Shown in pieces: positions 51,619 to 60,593 of a stretch of 64,000 nt of DNA. Each line of letters starts with the position of its first letter. Within the stretch, counting starts at the first letter, position 1. Origin of the DNA: Bradyrhizobium sp. AZCC 1610 (GTDB lineage Bacteria; Pseudomonadota; Alphaproteobacteria; Rhizobiales; Xanthobacteraceae); the NCBI RefSeq assembly GCF_036924515.1, contig NZ_JAZHRR010000001.1, forward strand, positions 839,001-903,000, given 5' to 3'. The notes beneath the pieces are model-generated. The model worked only from the letters and a program-made list of their open reading frames with translations, searched no databases and had not been told where the DNA came from. A program made the position numbers and the translations under genes.

Positions 51619-53240
51619 GTCTGGGTCGCCTGTTGCTCTAGCCGGGCTGGGACCAAAAAGGAAAAGGTCGCGCCATGGCCGAGGCGGGATTCTATCCAGA
51701 TTCGTCCACCATGCATCTCCACAATGCGCTTTACGATGGCGAGGCCCAATCCGGAGCCGCCCTTCGTCTTGGTGATCGAATTATCGACCTGTTGGAATTC
51801 TTCGAAAATTTTTGTTTGATCGGCTTCGTCGATACCCGGTCCCGTGTCTTGGACTGAAAATTTGTAGAAATCCCCTTTCGCCTCCACTTCGATCCGGATC
51901 TCTCCCGCATCGGTGAATTTTATCGCGTTACCAACAAGGTTGAAAAGGGCCTGAGCGAGCCTGCGTTCATCTCCCCGCGCCGGCGGTAGACCAGTGGGAA
52001 CAGCAACTCTCAACCCCAATTTCTTTTCGGCGGCGAGGGATTCAACGGAGGTATAAACGCCGCTAACCAATTCCTCTACGGAATAGTCGGCCAAAGAGAG
52101 CCGAAGCTGTCCGGCTTCAATCTTGGAGAGATCGAGGACGTCGTTGATGAGCCCGAGCAGATGTCTGCCGTTCCGCTGGATGCGTTCGACGGGTAATCGC
52201 ATTTGTTCTGGAGGATCGCCGTAAATGCCGTCCAGCAGGAGTTCTGAAAAGCCGAGTATCGCGTTCAGTGGCGTCCGTAACTCATGACTCATGTTTGCGA
52301 GGAACTGCGACTTGTGACGGCTCGCCTCCTCAAGGCTTCGGTAAAGCTGCTGGAGTTCTTCGCAGGTCGAATTGACGTGCGCCGCAAGCTCCCCGAGTTC
52401 GTCCCGATTGGGAACCTCGATGCGACGGGTGAAGTCGCCAGCCGCTATTCGATTCAAACCGTCGTGGATAATGCGGACCGGTTCGATCACAGATCGGGAG
52501 ATCGCATGTCCCAAGACCAGCGTAAGCACGAAACTTGCGAGCGCGACGGCGGCGACAAGCACTTGAGATTTGGCATAGGTGTGCCGGCTCGCATCTATGC
52601 CGGCGATCATGTCCGCTTCAGCCCGGTTGACCAATTGATTGGTCAATCGTTCGAGCTTGTCCGCGAGGGGCCCAAGTGCGAGTTCGCTCTGTTTGGCCTC
52701 AGCCGCTCGCCCGTTGCGGATGAGATCGATGACGTGCGAACCTACGGCAATGAAGCGCGCATATTCTTCGCGCACCTGGTTGAGCAGCGCAAGCTCGTCC
52801 TTTTCGACAAACGAGACGCGGTCAAGGCCGTACCCGAACTGGTTGATCTGCCGTAGCGCACTTGCCAGTGTCGTTTCGCTCGGAAAGGCGAGAGCTGAGG
52901 ATACGCCGTGGAGCTGTCGAAGCGTATCGTGCTGCACCTGCCGGTATGCCTCGATCTTGTGCTGGAGTGCAACTACTCGGTTTGTCTGCTGGTCGGCTTC
53001 GCGCAACGAAAGAAATCCGATCACCCCAACCGAGACCAGGAGCACCTCGATGATGAGGAAGGCCATCAGCAATTTGGTGCGCAGCGACGGGCGTGACTCG
53101 AAGCCGACGCGGCCGTCCTTCACCGATTTGCCGTCTCGACGTGCTCGCGATATTGCAGCGAGCGGGCGAAGAAACGAAGGAGTTGAATCAGCCTCCAAGT
53201 TCACGTCGGACCTCGTTGAGGAACCGCCAGTCGGCTCCAT
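51615..53240 (-). CDS. membrane sensor histidine kinase
   Basis: 541 residues. Transmembrane helix (LLMAFLIIEVLLVSVGVIGF LSL), periplasmic helical sensor of about 140 residues, second helix (QVLVAAVALASFVLTLVLGH), HAMP (RSVIEPVRIIHDGLNRIAAG DFTRRIE), HisKA (FLANMSHELRTPLNAILGFS) and HATPase (LVGNAIKFTDAGEIRIEVEA, VQDTGPGIDE, GSGLGLAIVKRIVEMHGG). All catalytic boxes intact. It overlaps the gene for a periplasmic binding protein by 53 bases at its start (the true start may be inside) and couples to a receiver gene. The binding protein is a plausible input. Confidence 0.92.
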   Translation of the reverse strand: MEPTGGSSTRSDVNLEADSTPSFLRPLAAISRARRDGKSVKDGRVGFESRPSLRTKLLMAFLIIEVLLVSVGVIGFLSLREADQQTNRVVALQHKIEAYRQVQHDTLRQLHGVSSALAFPSETTLASALRQINQFGYGLDRVSFVEKDELALLNQVREEYARFIAVGSHVIDLIRNGRAAEAKQSELALGPLADKLERLTNQLVNRAEADMIAGIDASRHTYAKSQVLVAAVALASFVLTLVLGHAISRSVIEPVRIIHDGLNRIAAGDFTRRIEVPNRDELGELAAHVNSTCEELQQLYRSLEEASRHKSQFLANMSHELRTPLNAILGFSELLLDGIYGDPPEQMRLPVERIQRNGRHLLGLINDVLDLSKIEAGQLRLSLADYSVEELVSGVYTSVESLAAEKKLGLRVAVPTGLPPARGDERRLAQALFNLVGNAIKFTDAGEIRIEVEAKGDFYKFSVQDTGPGIDEADQTKIFEEFQQVDNSITKTKGGSGLGLAIVKRIVEMHGGRIWIESRLGHGATFSFLVPARLEQQATQT

Positions 53241-54201
53241 CCGCGACGATTTTCGCAGGGCTTGATTTCAGCATCCCCGCTTCGCGCAGACGAAGCGCGT
53301 AAAAACGGATTGTGTCTTCGGGATCGTAGTCACGCCAGCGGTTGTACGGCACGTCCGCAAGCGTCTGGACCGCGTAGTCCTTGCGAGCCGTGAAGCCCCT
53401 ATCGACCATACGCTGCGCTACAAGGGTCGGCTCGCTCACGCACAAATCCGTCGCCCGGAGCATGGCGCGAACCACCCGCTTGGTGGCGATGGGATTCTTT
53501 CGGACGAATTCGCGATTGCTCGCCAACATGCAGCAAAAGTACTGCGACCATGGGCGATCCTGCGCGCTGTTGACGATGACACGACCGATGTTCTGCGCAC
53601 GCAAACGCTGCGGTTCTGGAGGAAATCCGAGGAAGGCGTCGATCTTACCCTCAGCAAACAACTCGATCGGTTTGACCGGCCCGCTCGTCACCCATTCGAT
53701 GTCCTTGGCGGGATCGAGTCCAACCAGCGTCGCCATCGCGCTGAGGAAAACGTGCGGGCTTGTCTCGAGCCCCTGAATCCCGACCGTTCGCCCCTTCAGA
53801 TCGGCGACGCTGCGTATCCCTTCCTTGGCGAATAGCTCGAAGCAGCCGACATGAATCCCGGCCAGAATCGTAATGCTCAAGCCACGATCGACCTGAAGAA
53901 GAAGCGGACCGGAGAAATGCAGGGTGAAGTCGATGTCTCCCTTCCCGACTGCTTTGGTTTGCTCCACGCCGGCATCGGATTGGACGTAAACGACATTTGT
54001 AAACCCCTCGGCATTCAGCAGGTCGCTAACCACGTACTGCGGGGCAATGCAGATGACCGGGTTCTTCGCGAGGCGGATTGTAGTGGTTTCTGGACGCGGA
54101 TTGGGCCCTTCGGCGCTAAGCCGAGTCACTGGGCTCCACAATATGGCAGTGGAAGCGGCGCAGGCCCCAGCCAATAACAAGTCGCGACGGTTCGTCTGCA
54201 T
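53188..54201 (-). CDS. periplasmic ABC-type substrate-binding protein (NMT1/SsuA-like), orphan
   Basis: 337 residues. N-terminus NRRDLLLAGACAASTAILWS resembles a Tat/Sec signal (RR then hydrophobic). The mature domain is the NMT1/SsuA type: TIRLAKNPVICIAPQYVVSD, VGKGDIDFTLHFSGPLLLQV DRGLSITILAG, FELFAKEGIRSVADLKGRTV GIQGLETSPHVFLSA, FLGFPPEPQRLRAQ. Such proteins bind sulfonates, nitrate, bicarbonate or thiamine precursors. No permease or ATPase gene adjoins; instead the next genes are a sensor kinase and its receivers, so it may serve as a ligand presenter to the kinase. First gene of that operon. Confidence 0.87.
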   Translation of the reverse strand: MQTNRRDLLLAGACAASTAILWSPVTRLSAEGPNPRPETTTIRLAKNPVICIAPQYVVSDLLNAEGFTNVVYVQSDAGVEQTKAVGKGDIDFTLHFSGPLLLQVDRGLSITILAGIHVGCFELFAKEGIRSVADLKGRTVGIQGLETSPHVFLSAMATLVGLDPAKDIEWVTSGPVKPIELFAEGKIDAFLGFPPEPQRLRAQNIGRVIVNSAQDRPWSQYFCCMLASNREFVRKNPIATKRVVRAMLRATDLCVSEPTLVAQRMVDRGFTARKDYAVQTLADVPYNRWRDYDPEDTIRFYALRLREAGMLKSSPAKIVADGADWRFLNEVRRELGG

Positions 54202-54373
54202 CGGAACCTCCTCGAAATCACCTTACCTAAAGTGGCGCTTCCAGGGGCCGAACGTCGGGCTGACGTATTTTGCGTGGACTTCAAGCCCCCGCTAACGAAG
54301 ATGATATCACGGCAATGGCATATCGCATACGGCCGATTTTTCGGCGTGCGCCGGGCCCCGAGGTCGGCTTCGG

Positions 54374-54468
54374 GTCAAACGCGTCATTTCGACCGTGCGC
54401 CGACCACTTCCGATCTATCCCGATAAGCAGACATTTTCAGTGTCCGTCGGCATGTCTCAAAGGTGCCA
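54374..54468 (+). repeat. 95-bp noncoding repeat upstream of a cyclase gene, copy 2
   Basis: Order: GGGTCAAACGCGTC, CACTTCCGATCTATCCCGA, AGCAGACATT, GTCGGCATGTCTCAAAGGTG. It ends 78 bases before the ATG of the next gene. Matches 57865-57958 upstream of another cyclase. Confidence 0.8.
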
Positions 54469-54546
54469 AGAGCCGACGTCATGCGCGACCTCCCGCATCG
54501 GCCGTGGTATTGTGCTGGTTTGAACGGGCCCACCGGGAGGTGGGAC

Positions 54547-57500
54547 ATGGATATTGAGGCTTGGCTGCGCGGGTTAGGGCTGGAGCAGTACGTTACGGCC
54601 TTTCGTGAGAACAACGTCGAGGCCGATGTGCTCCTGCGGCTAACGGCCGAAGACCTTAAGGACATTGGGGTCCGATCGGTGGGGCACCGCCGAAAGCTTC
54701 TGGCGGCAACTGCGGAGCTGCGGAGCAGATCCTTCCGAACCTCCGTCGAAGGTGTCGACGAGCCTGCGCATTTCATTGAACACGCACTGGAGGCGCGGGC
54801 AGGAGCCGAGCGTCGGCAGCTGACCGTTATGTTCATTGATCTCGTCGGCTCCACTGCGCTCGCGTCCAGGCTCGATCCGGAGGAGATGCGCGACCTGATC
54901 CATCTCTATCAAGGAGCGGTCTCTGCGGACGTCACACGGTTCGGAGGTCACATTGCCAAATACATGGGCGATGGAGTGCTCTGTTATTTCGGTTGGCCGC
55001 GCGCGCATGAGGACGATGCCGAGCGAGCGGTGCGCGCTGGCCTCGCCGCCGCCCGCTCCGTTGGGGACATTTCGAGACCCCATGGCCAGCGCCTTGCGGC
55101 ACGGGTCGGGATTGCGACCGGGCTGGTCGTAGTCGGCGACTTGGCCGGCGTCGGGTCGGCCCAAGAGCGCGCGGTCACCGGCGATACCCCAAACCTTGCC
55201 GCGCGGCTGCAGGCCTGTGCCGAGGCCGGACAGGTTCTGGTTGCGGAGAGCACGCGGCGCCTGCTGGGCGGGCTTTTCGATTTTTCCGAGCGTGACAGCC
55301 TGCTGCTCAAGGGCTACGACCACCCGATCTGCGCCTATGCCGTCGCCGGCAGCCGGGCGCCCGAGAGCCGTTTTGGTGCGCTGCGTGGACCTGGCCTTAC
55401 GCAACTGGTCGGACGCGAACACGAGCTGAAAATCCTGTGCGACGCATGGGCCGCGGCCGCGAACGGCCGGGGGCAGGTGGTCCTGCTTGTCGGCGAGCCC
55501 GGGATCGGCAAATCGCGACTGATCGAGGCCCTGAGGCAGCGGCTCGGCCGCGCGCCCCGCTCGCGCCTCGAATATCAAGGCTCACCACTCCACGCCCAGA
55601 CTGCGCTCCATCCCTTCGCGAGCGAGCTCGCACGGGCCGCCGGCTTCCGCCTCGAAGATGGCCTCACAGCTCGGCACGCAAAGCTTTGCGCGCTACTCGA
55701 GCACCGGCTAGGGACAAGAGCCGAGGCTGCTGCGCCCGTTCTTGCGAGCCTTCTCGGCGTGCCCTCGCTCTCCGCGGACCTTACGCCGCAGCAGCTCAAG
55801 GCGAAGATGCTTGCGATGCTCGCGGCGCAGGTGGAGACCTTGGCGCAGCGCGGGCCGCTCCTTCTTGTGTTTGAGGATGCGCATTGGGCGGACCCGAGCT
55901 CCCTTGAGCTGCTTGGACGGTTGGCTGAAACGGTAGCTGGCCTCTCCATTCTGATGATCGTCAGTCATCGGCCCGAGTTCTCGCCGGCGTGGGGTGATCT
56001 CCCGCACGTGCTTTCGCTGAGGCTTGATCGGTTGAACCGCCGTGAGGCCGCAGCGCTTGTCGAAGAGACGGCAGGCGCCGGACGCCTGAAGCCGGCGGCC
56101 GTCGAGCGTATCGTCGCCCGTGCGGATGGAGTGCCACTCTTTATCGAGGAGCTGTCGCGGGTAGTTCTTGAGAGCGCGCAGCGCAGCGATGCCGAGCCTA
56201 GCCTCTGCGAAGGCTCGCAGGTAGCTCACGCGGAGATTCCTAGCACTCTGAGCGACCTGTTGTCGGCCCGGCTGGACCGCCTCGGTTCAACAAAGGAGGT
56301 TTTGCAAGTCTGCGCCGCGATCGGGCGGGAGTTCTCCCACGACCTGGTTGTCGCGGTATCGCGAAGCGACGTCGGTGCTGTCGGTGAGGCCCTGGACCAC
56401 GCTGTCGCGAGCGGCCTCATTGTCCGCGAGGGTGTGGGCACGGCGGCGATATACCGGTTCCGCCATGCTCTCATTCAGGAGGCGGCCTACGCCTCCATCC
56501 TGAAAAGCCGGCGTCGGTCGCTGCACGTCCGCATCGCCGAATCGGCCGAGACGCACCTGTCCGAGCTTTCTGGACCACGGCCAGAATGGCTTGCGCGACA
56601 CTATGCCGAGGCGGGGGAGACGATTCGGGCGGCAGGTCTTTGGCTCGAGGCCGCCCGGCTGGCGAAGGCTACGTTCGCCACCCGTGAAGCTGCTTCTCAC
56701 CTCACCGCCTGTCTCGACGCGACCCGGTCTGAGGTCGAACCGTTGCCGGAGCTTCGCCGCTTCCGCACCGACGCATTGATCATGCTTGGCGACCTCGCGA
56801 GTCTTGCAGAGAATATTGCTGCGGCAAACGAGTATTATCGCCAGGCAATCGAGGAGGTCGCCGATCCCGCAGTACGCGAAGGCATCGAGAAAAAGCGCCA
56901 CCACTGCCGAATCGCGAAGCGTGGCTTGGCGCGCATTGCCTATTACGAGCATGGCGCGGGTGACTTCACGCTCCTCTTCGTCAGCACTCAGGCGCTCGGA
57001 TTGGCCATGTTCCAGCCTGTGCTCGAGCGCCTCTGCGATGAGTTCAGGGTTGTCACCATCGATCCGCGCGGGTCCGGTCGCTCAAACGCGCTGCAGAGGC
57101 CCTACACGATCGCCGAGCATGCGAGCGACGCGCTCGCCGTGATACGCGAACTTGGGGCGTCGAAGCTGATCGGTGTCGGAATCTCGATGGGAGCCAACGT
57201 CCTGTTTCGAGTGGCGCATCAAGGGGCGGAGTTCCTGAGTGGTATCGTTACGATCGGCGCGCCTTCGGCCGGCCAAGGCCAGGAACATTTCTCAGAACAT
57301 TGGATCGCGCTTCAGGAAGAGATGCGACGCACCGGGGAGGTGGAGCCTATGCTGCGGCTCCACGTCGGCGAGGTCTTCTCGGAGCCCGAAATGCATGAAA
57401 TGCTGGATTCCGTCGTTCGATCCAGGCTCAGGCTTCCGAAGGAGACGCTCCTGAGTTTCTTCCTGGACGCGACGGACGGCGACGTGACAGGCATTCTCCC

Positions 57501-57714
57501 ACTCGTGCACACGAAGACGCTTGTCACGCATGGCGGAGAGGATCGGCTCGTCTCATTCGCGGCCGCGGAGTTGACTGCATCGTTGCTTCCCGACGCAACG
57601 CTGCACATATTCGAAGCCAAGGGTCACTTGCCTCTTTTCACGGACACCGCCGAGTTCTGCCACGTCGTTCGGGCCTTCGCGCGCAGTCTCGCCTCGAGCC
57701 GCCCGGTTAAATGA
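54547..57714 (+). CDS. SAM - class III cyclase - AAA ATPase - TPR - alpha/beta hydrolase fusion
   Basis: 1055 residues from the ATG six bases after GGGAGG. SAM domain (MDIEAWLRGLGLEQYVTAFR, LRLTAEDLKDIGV; 1-65), class III cyclase (LTVMFIDLVGSTALASRLDP, YMGDGVLCYFG; about 95-270), AAA-type ATPase with Walker A (LLVGEPGIGKSRL) and B (LLLVFEDAHWADPSSLELL), a helical TPR-like section (LARHYAEAGETIRAAGLWLE AARLAKATFA), and unexpectedly an alpha/beta hydrolase (IAYYEHGAGDFTLLFVSTQA, PRGSGRSN, nucleophile elbow VGISMGAN, late THGGEDRLV and GHLPLFTD) to the end. The first four parts are a known rhizobial type; the hydrolase tail is not usual. Cyclase residues look intact. Confidence 0.9.
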   Translation: MDIEAWLRGLGLEQYVTAFRENNVEADVLLRLTAEDLKDIGVRSVGHRRKLLAATAELRSRSFRTSVEGVDEPAHFIEHALEARAGAERRQLTVMFIDLVGSTALASRLDPEEMRDLIHLYQGAVSADVTRFGGHIAKYMGDGVLCYFGWPRAHEDDAERAVRAGLAAARSVGDISRPHGQRLAARVGIATGLVVVGDLAGVGSAQERAVTGDTPNLAARLQACAEAGQVLVAESTRRLLGGLFDFSERDSLLLKGYDHPICAYAVAGSRAPESRFGALRGPGLTQLVGREHELKILCDAWAAAANGRGQVVLLVGEPGIGKSRLIEALRQRLGRAPRSRLEYQGSPLHAQTALHPFASELARAAGFRLEDGLTARHAKLCALLEHRLGTRAEAAAPVLASLLGVPSLSADLTPQQLKAKMLAMLAAQVETLAQRGPLLLVFEDAHWADPSSLELLGRLAETVAGLSILMIVSHRPEFSPAWGDLPHVLSLRLDRLNRREAAALVEETAGAGRLKPAAVERIVARADGVPLFIEELSRVVLESAQRSDAEPSLCEGSQVAHAEIPSTLSDLLSARLDRLGSTKEVLQVCAAIGREFSHDLVVAVSRSDVGAVGEALDHAVASGLIVREGVGTAAIYRFRHALIQEAAYASILKSRRRSLHVRIAESAETHLSELSGPRPEWLARHYAEAGETIRAAGLWLEAARLAKATFATREAASHLTACLDATRSEVEPLPELRRFRTDALIMLGDLASLAENIAAANEYYRQAIEEVADPAVREGIEKKRHHCRIAKRGLARIAYYEHGAGDFTLLFVSTQALGLAMFQPVLERLCDEFRVVTIDPRGSGRSNALQRPYTIAEHASDALAVIRELGASKLIGVGISMGANVLFRVAHQGAEFLSGIVTIGAPSAGQGQEHFSEHWIALQEEMRRTGEVEPMLRLHVGEVFSEPEMHEMLDSVVRSRLRLPKETLLSFFLDATDGDVTGILPLVHTKTLVTHGGEDRLVSFAAAELTASLLPDATLHIFEAKGHLPLFTDTAEFCHVVRAFARSLASSRPVK

Positions 57715-57864
57715 CGGCGTTACCGCTCTACTTGCCGGCCAATCCCAAGCTGAAATGCAGGCAAACGCGACAGCAGTCAGTATGTGTCCCTTGCGGGCCA
57801 CGGCAATGGATCTTAGAGCGATCGTCCCGAAGCAGGCACGGCAGACCAAGTGACCGCTCCGGGG
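57715..57864. other. intergenic stretch, nothing supported
   Basis: 150 bases after the fusion gene, before repeat copy 3. No terminator hairpin with a T-run is apparent and no gene is seen. Confidence 0.4.
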
Positions 57865-57958
57865 TCATTCGCGTCGCTCTGACTGTGCTCCGTTCACTTC
57901 CGGTCTTCCCCGACTAGCGGACATCGCCAGAGCCGGTCGGCATGTCGCAAAAGTGCCA
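57865..57958 (+). repeat. 95-bp noncoding repeat upstream of a cyclase gene, copy 3
   Basis: Same order as copy 2: GGGTCATTCGCGTC, CACTTCCGGTCTTCCCCGA, AGCGGACATC, GTCGGCATGTCGCAAAAGTG. It ends about 85 bases before the TolB/TPR cyclase start. Confidence 0.8.
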
Positions 57959-58041
57959 AGAACAGACGTAAGGTGGACATTCCTTCACTTGGCACTGCCG
58001 TCTGATCCGTCGTACTTTATGCGCTGGTTGGATTGCATGCC

Positions 58042-59826
58042 ATGGTGCAAGAGCGGCCATTCCGGATCGAGCGGAGGTTGTCGGCGATATTGGCCGCCGA
58101 TGTGGCTGGCTATTCGCGGCTTATGCACCACGACGAAGAGGCTACCCACGCCAAACTGAGGACGCTCCTCGCGGACGATGTCGAGCCCGCAATCACGGAA
58201 CACGGCGGCCGCATCGTAAAGAACACCGGCGACGGGCTCTTGGCAGAGTTTCCGAGCGCGGTCGAAGCGGTTCGAGCTGCTCTGCAGTTCCAAACTCGCA
58301 TTCGCGAACTTACAAATGGCGATGCGGAAAGCAGGCGTATTGCTTTCCGCGTAGGCGTCAACATCGGGGACGTAATCGTCGAGCCCCATGACATCTTTGG
58401 CGATGGTGTGAATATTGCGGCACGGCTTGAAAGCATTGCAGAACCTGGCGGTGTCTGCATCTCGTCTGCCGCCTACGATCACGTCCGAGGCAAGGTCGGG
58501 GTTGAGTTCGCCGATCTGGGTGAGCATAACCTCAAAAACATCGACCGTCCGGTCCGGGTCTACGCCGTGGTCCGGGAGGGATCATCCAGCCCACCGGCTG
58601 AGTACGCGAAGTCGAGCGCACATTCACCGCCTCGTCTTTCCATCGTGGTGCTGCCTTTCACGAACCTTAGCGGTGGTCCCGAGCAGGACTACTTCATCGA
58701 TGGCGTAACTGAGAGCCTGATCTCGGACTTGTCGCGGATCAGCGGCTCGTTTGTTATCGCGCGCAGCACGGCCTTCACCTTCAAAGGCAAAGACGTGGAC
58801 GTTCAAAAGGTCGGTAGAGAACTGAATGTGCGCTATGTCCTCGAAGGCTCGGTACAACGTGGCGGTAACAGGCTGCGAGTTAACGTGCAACTTATCGACG
58901 TCGAAACTGCCAGCCACCTCTGGGCCGAACGCTTCGACAAGCCTATTGCTGATCTATTCGATATGCAGGACGAAATCGTCTGCAGGCTCGCCAATACATT
59001 GAATGCCCAGCTCATTGAGGCTGAGGCGCGACGCGCGGCGCGTTCACTGCATCCGGATGCAATCGACTTGAGTTTCCAGGGCAACTGTTGCTTCAATAAG
59101 GGGTTCACCGCCGAACACATGGCGCAGGCAAGGGAGTTTTACGAGCGAGCTTTGGTGCTCGACCCGGAAAATACAGAAGCGTTGGTCGGTATAGCGGCTG
59201 TAGATGCGGCAAGCGCTGCGTTTTTTATCTTCAGCGACCGTGAGGCGCGCTTTGCAGCGGCCGAAGCAGCGTTGATCAAAGCTCTATCCATTTCACCGCA
59301 GCACGCTCGGGCTCACATGTATTTGGGTGCCGTGCAATGCTCAACGAAGCGCGCGGCCCAAGGCATCCGGGAATGCGAACGGGCGTTGGCTCTAGATCGA
59401 AATTTGGCCGACGCTCACGGTATTATCGGTTCGGCGAAGGTCTTAATCGGTCGAGGCACGGAAGCCGAGGGTCATATCGAGGAAGCTTTTCGGCTCTCTC
59501 CCCGCGATCCTATTGCCTTTCGGTGGATGTTCTACGCTGGCTTGACCAAACTCATTCTTGGCGCCGACGTTGAAGCAGTGGCATGGCTGCGCCGGTGCCT
59601 CGAAGCCAACCGGAATTATCCCATCGCACATTTCCAGCTGGCGGCCGCGCTTGCGCTGCTCGGCTCGATGGAGGAAGCGCGTGCTGCGGCAAAGGCGGGG
59701 TTTGAGCTCGATCCAACTTTCAACATTCGCCGTACTCGAGGCAGAATAAGTGACGATCCGACCTTCGTTGCGGGGAGCAAGCGCGTCCGTGAGGGTATGC
59801 GCTTGGCCGGGGTGCCTGAGGGGTGA
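58042..59826 (+). CDS. class III adenylate cyclase with TolB-like and TPR domains
   Basis: About 594 residues. Cyclase domain at the N-terminus (ILAADVAGYSRLMHHDEEAT, IVKNTGDGLLAEFPSAVEAV, RVGVNIGDVIVEPHDIFGDG VNIAARLESIAEPGG), with both metal Asp (AADVAG, TGDG) present. Then a TolB N-terminal-like unit (LSIVVLPFTNLSGGPEQDYF IDGVTESLISDLSRIS) and tetratricopeptide repeats (YERALVLDPENTEALVGIAA; ALSISPQHARAHMYLGAVQ). This combination is expanded in Bradyrhizobium and relatives. ATG at 58042 is used; a TTG three codons earlier and weak ribosome site leave some doubt. A fragment of a close relative lies at 17017-17175. Confidence 0.92.
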   Translation: MVQERPFRIERRLSAILAADVAGYSRLMHHDEEATHAKLRTLLADDVEPAITEHGGRIVKNTGDGLLAEFPSAVEAVRAALQFQTRIRELTNGDAESRRIAFRVGVNIGDVIVEPHDIFGDGVNIAARLESIAEPGGVCISSAAYDHVRGKVGVEFADLGEHNLKNIDRPVRVYAVVREGSSSPPAEYAKSSAHSPPRLSIVVLPFTNLSGGPEQDYFIDGVTESLISDLSRISGSFVIARSTAFTFKGKDVDVQKVGRELNVRYVLEGSVQRGGNRLRVNVQLIDVETASHLWAERFDKPIADLFDMQDEIVCRLANTLNAQLIEAEARRAARSLHPDAIDLSFQGNCCFNKGFTAEHMAQAREFYERALVLDPENTEALVGIAAVDAASAAFFIFSDREARFAAAEAALIKALSISPQHARAHMYLGAVQCSTKRAAQGIRECERALALDRNLADAHGIIGSAKVLIGRGTEAEGHIEEAFRLSPRDPIAFRWMFYAGLTKLILGADVEAVAWLRRCLEANRNYPIAHFQLAAALALLGSMEEARAAAKAGFELDPTFNIRRTRGRISDDPTFVAGSKRVREGMRLAGVPEG

Positions 59827-60221
59827 TGTCGGAGTTGGGTCAATCGCGTCGTTGTGGGGACGTCCGGTGTTGGCGCAAAGCGGCCGTTCGCGTAATGAGC
59901 GGTGATGCAACGCTATTGGCTCTGTCTGCGCCCACCCGCAACGGGCAGGTGATCGTCTGTTGGCGCAGTGCGGCGGCGAAGGTGACGCCTGGATGGCGTA
60001 TGATGCTAACTCGGGCGGGCGCGCAACGAGAATTCACGCGCGCTCACTGCGGGGCTACACCGTAGTCAATCCGCGCGCAGCGTGACCAACAGTAAATCGC
60101 TCGACAAATTCGGCCACGCGGTCGCGTCAGGAATCGTGCAGCCGCGTGGCTCGATCTATTTGCGTACGAAAGAATTGTGAAAATTGGGACAGACCGTACC
60201 CCGGCCCCGTCGCACTGTGGG
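59827..60221. other. intergenic stretch with repeat pieces
   Basis: GGGTCAATCGCGTCGTTGTG at 59836 and TTGGCGCAAAGCGGCCGTTC near 59870 are parts of the dispersed repeats. A further partial GTTGGCGCAGTGCGG lies at 59960. No gene. Confidence 0.5.
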
Positions 60222-60401
60222 TTAAACGCGCGTTGAAAGAGACACACCAAGCTTTGCAGCCATGACGCTGGTGGCACCGGGAGTTCGCTTCAACGCCTTT
60301 GAGATCTTGGCGACGCCTGACTTGGATTTTGCCATCGTCTTCATTGTCCGAACATCGTCTTTTGTCCACGCGCGGCGAACTACTTTCTTAGCTTTTGCCA
60401 T
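60222..60401 (-). CDS. 59-residue basic protein of the MAKAKKV family, copy 2
   Basis: MAKAKKVVRRAWTKDDVRTM KTMAKSKSGVAKISKALKRT PGATSVMAAKLGVSLSTRV: the same length and layout as copy 1 at 7601-7780 (MAKAKKV.RR..T..DVR..K...KSK..+AKISK..KR+.......A..LG..L). The C-terminal ATSVMAAKLGVSL half resembles a helix-turn-helix recognition pair, so DNA or RNA binding is possible. No operon partner; flanked by noncoding repeats. Confidence 0.72.
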   Translation of the reverse strand: MAKAKKVVRRAWTKDDVRTMKTMAKSKSGVAKISKALKRTPGATSVMAAKLGVSLSTRV

Positions 60402-60593
60402 TCTTACTCCGAATCATATTGGGCAGTGCCGGGCTTCTATCATGACTGTCTGCGCTGGCGAGCAAGAACAAACTTCCATTGCGAGAATGTGAATGCGACC
60501 TCGCTACGTGAAAAACGGGATATGTGATCTACATTACTGTTATTGGTCGGAGAAAGCGGGCATCTACCTCTCTTTTCGAGGGGACGACCCAGC

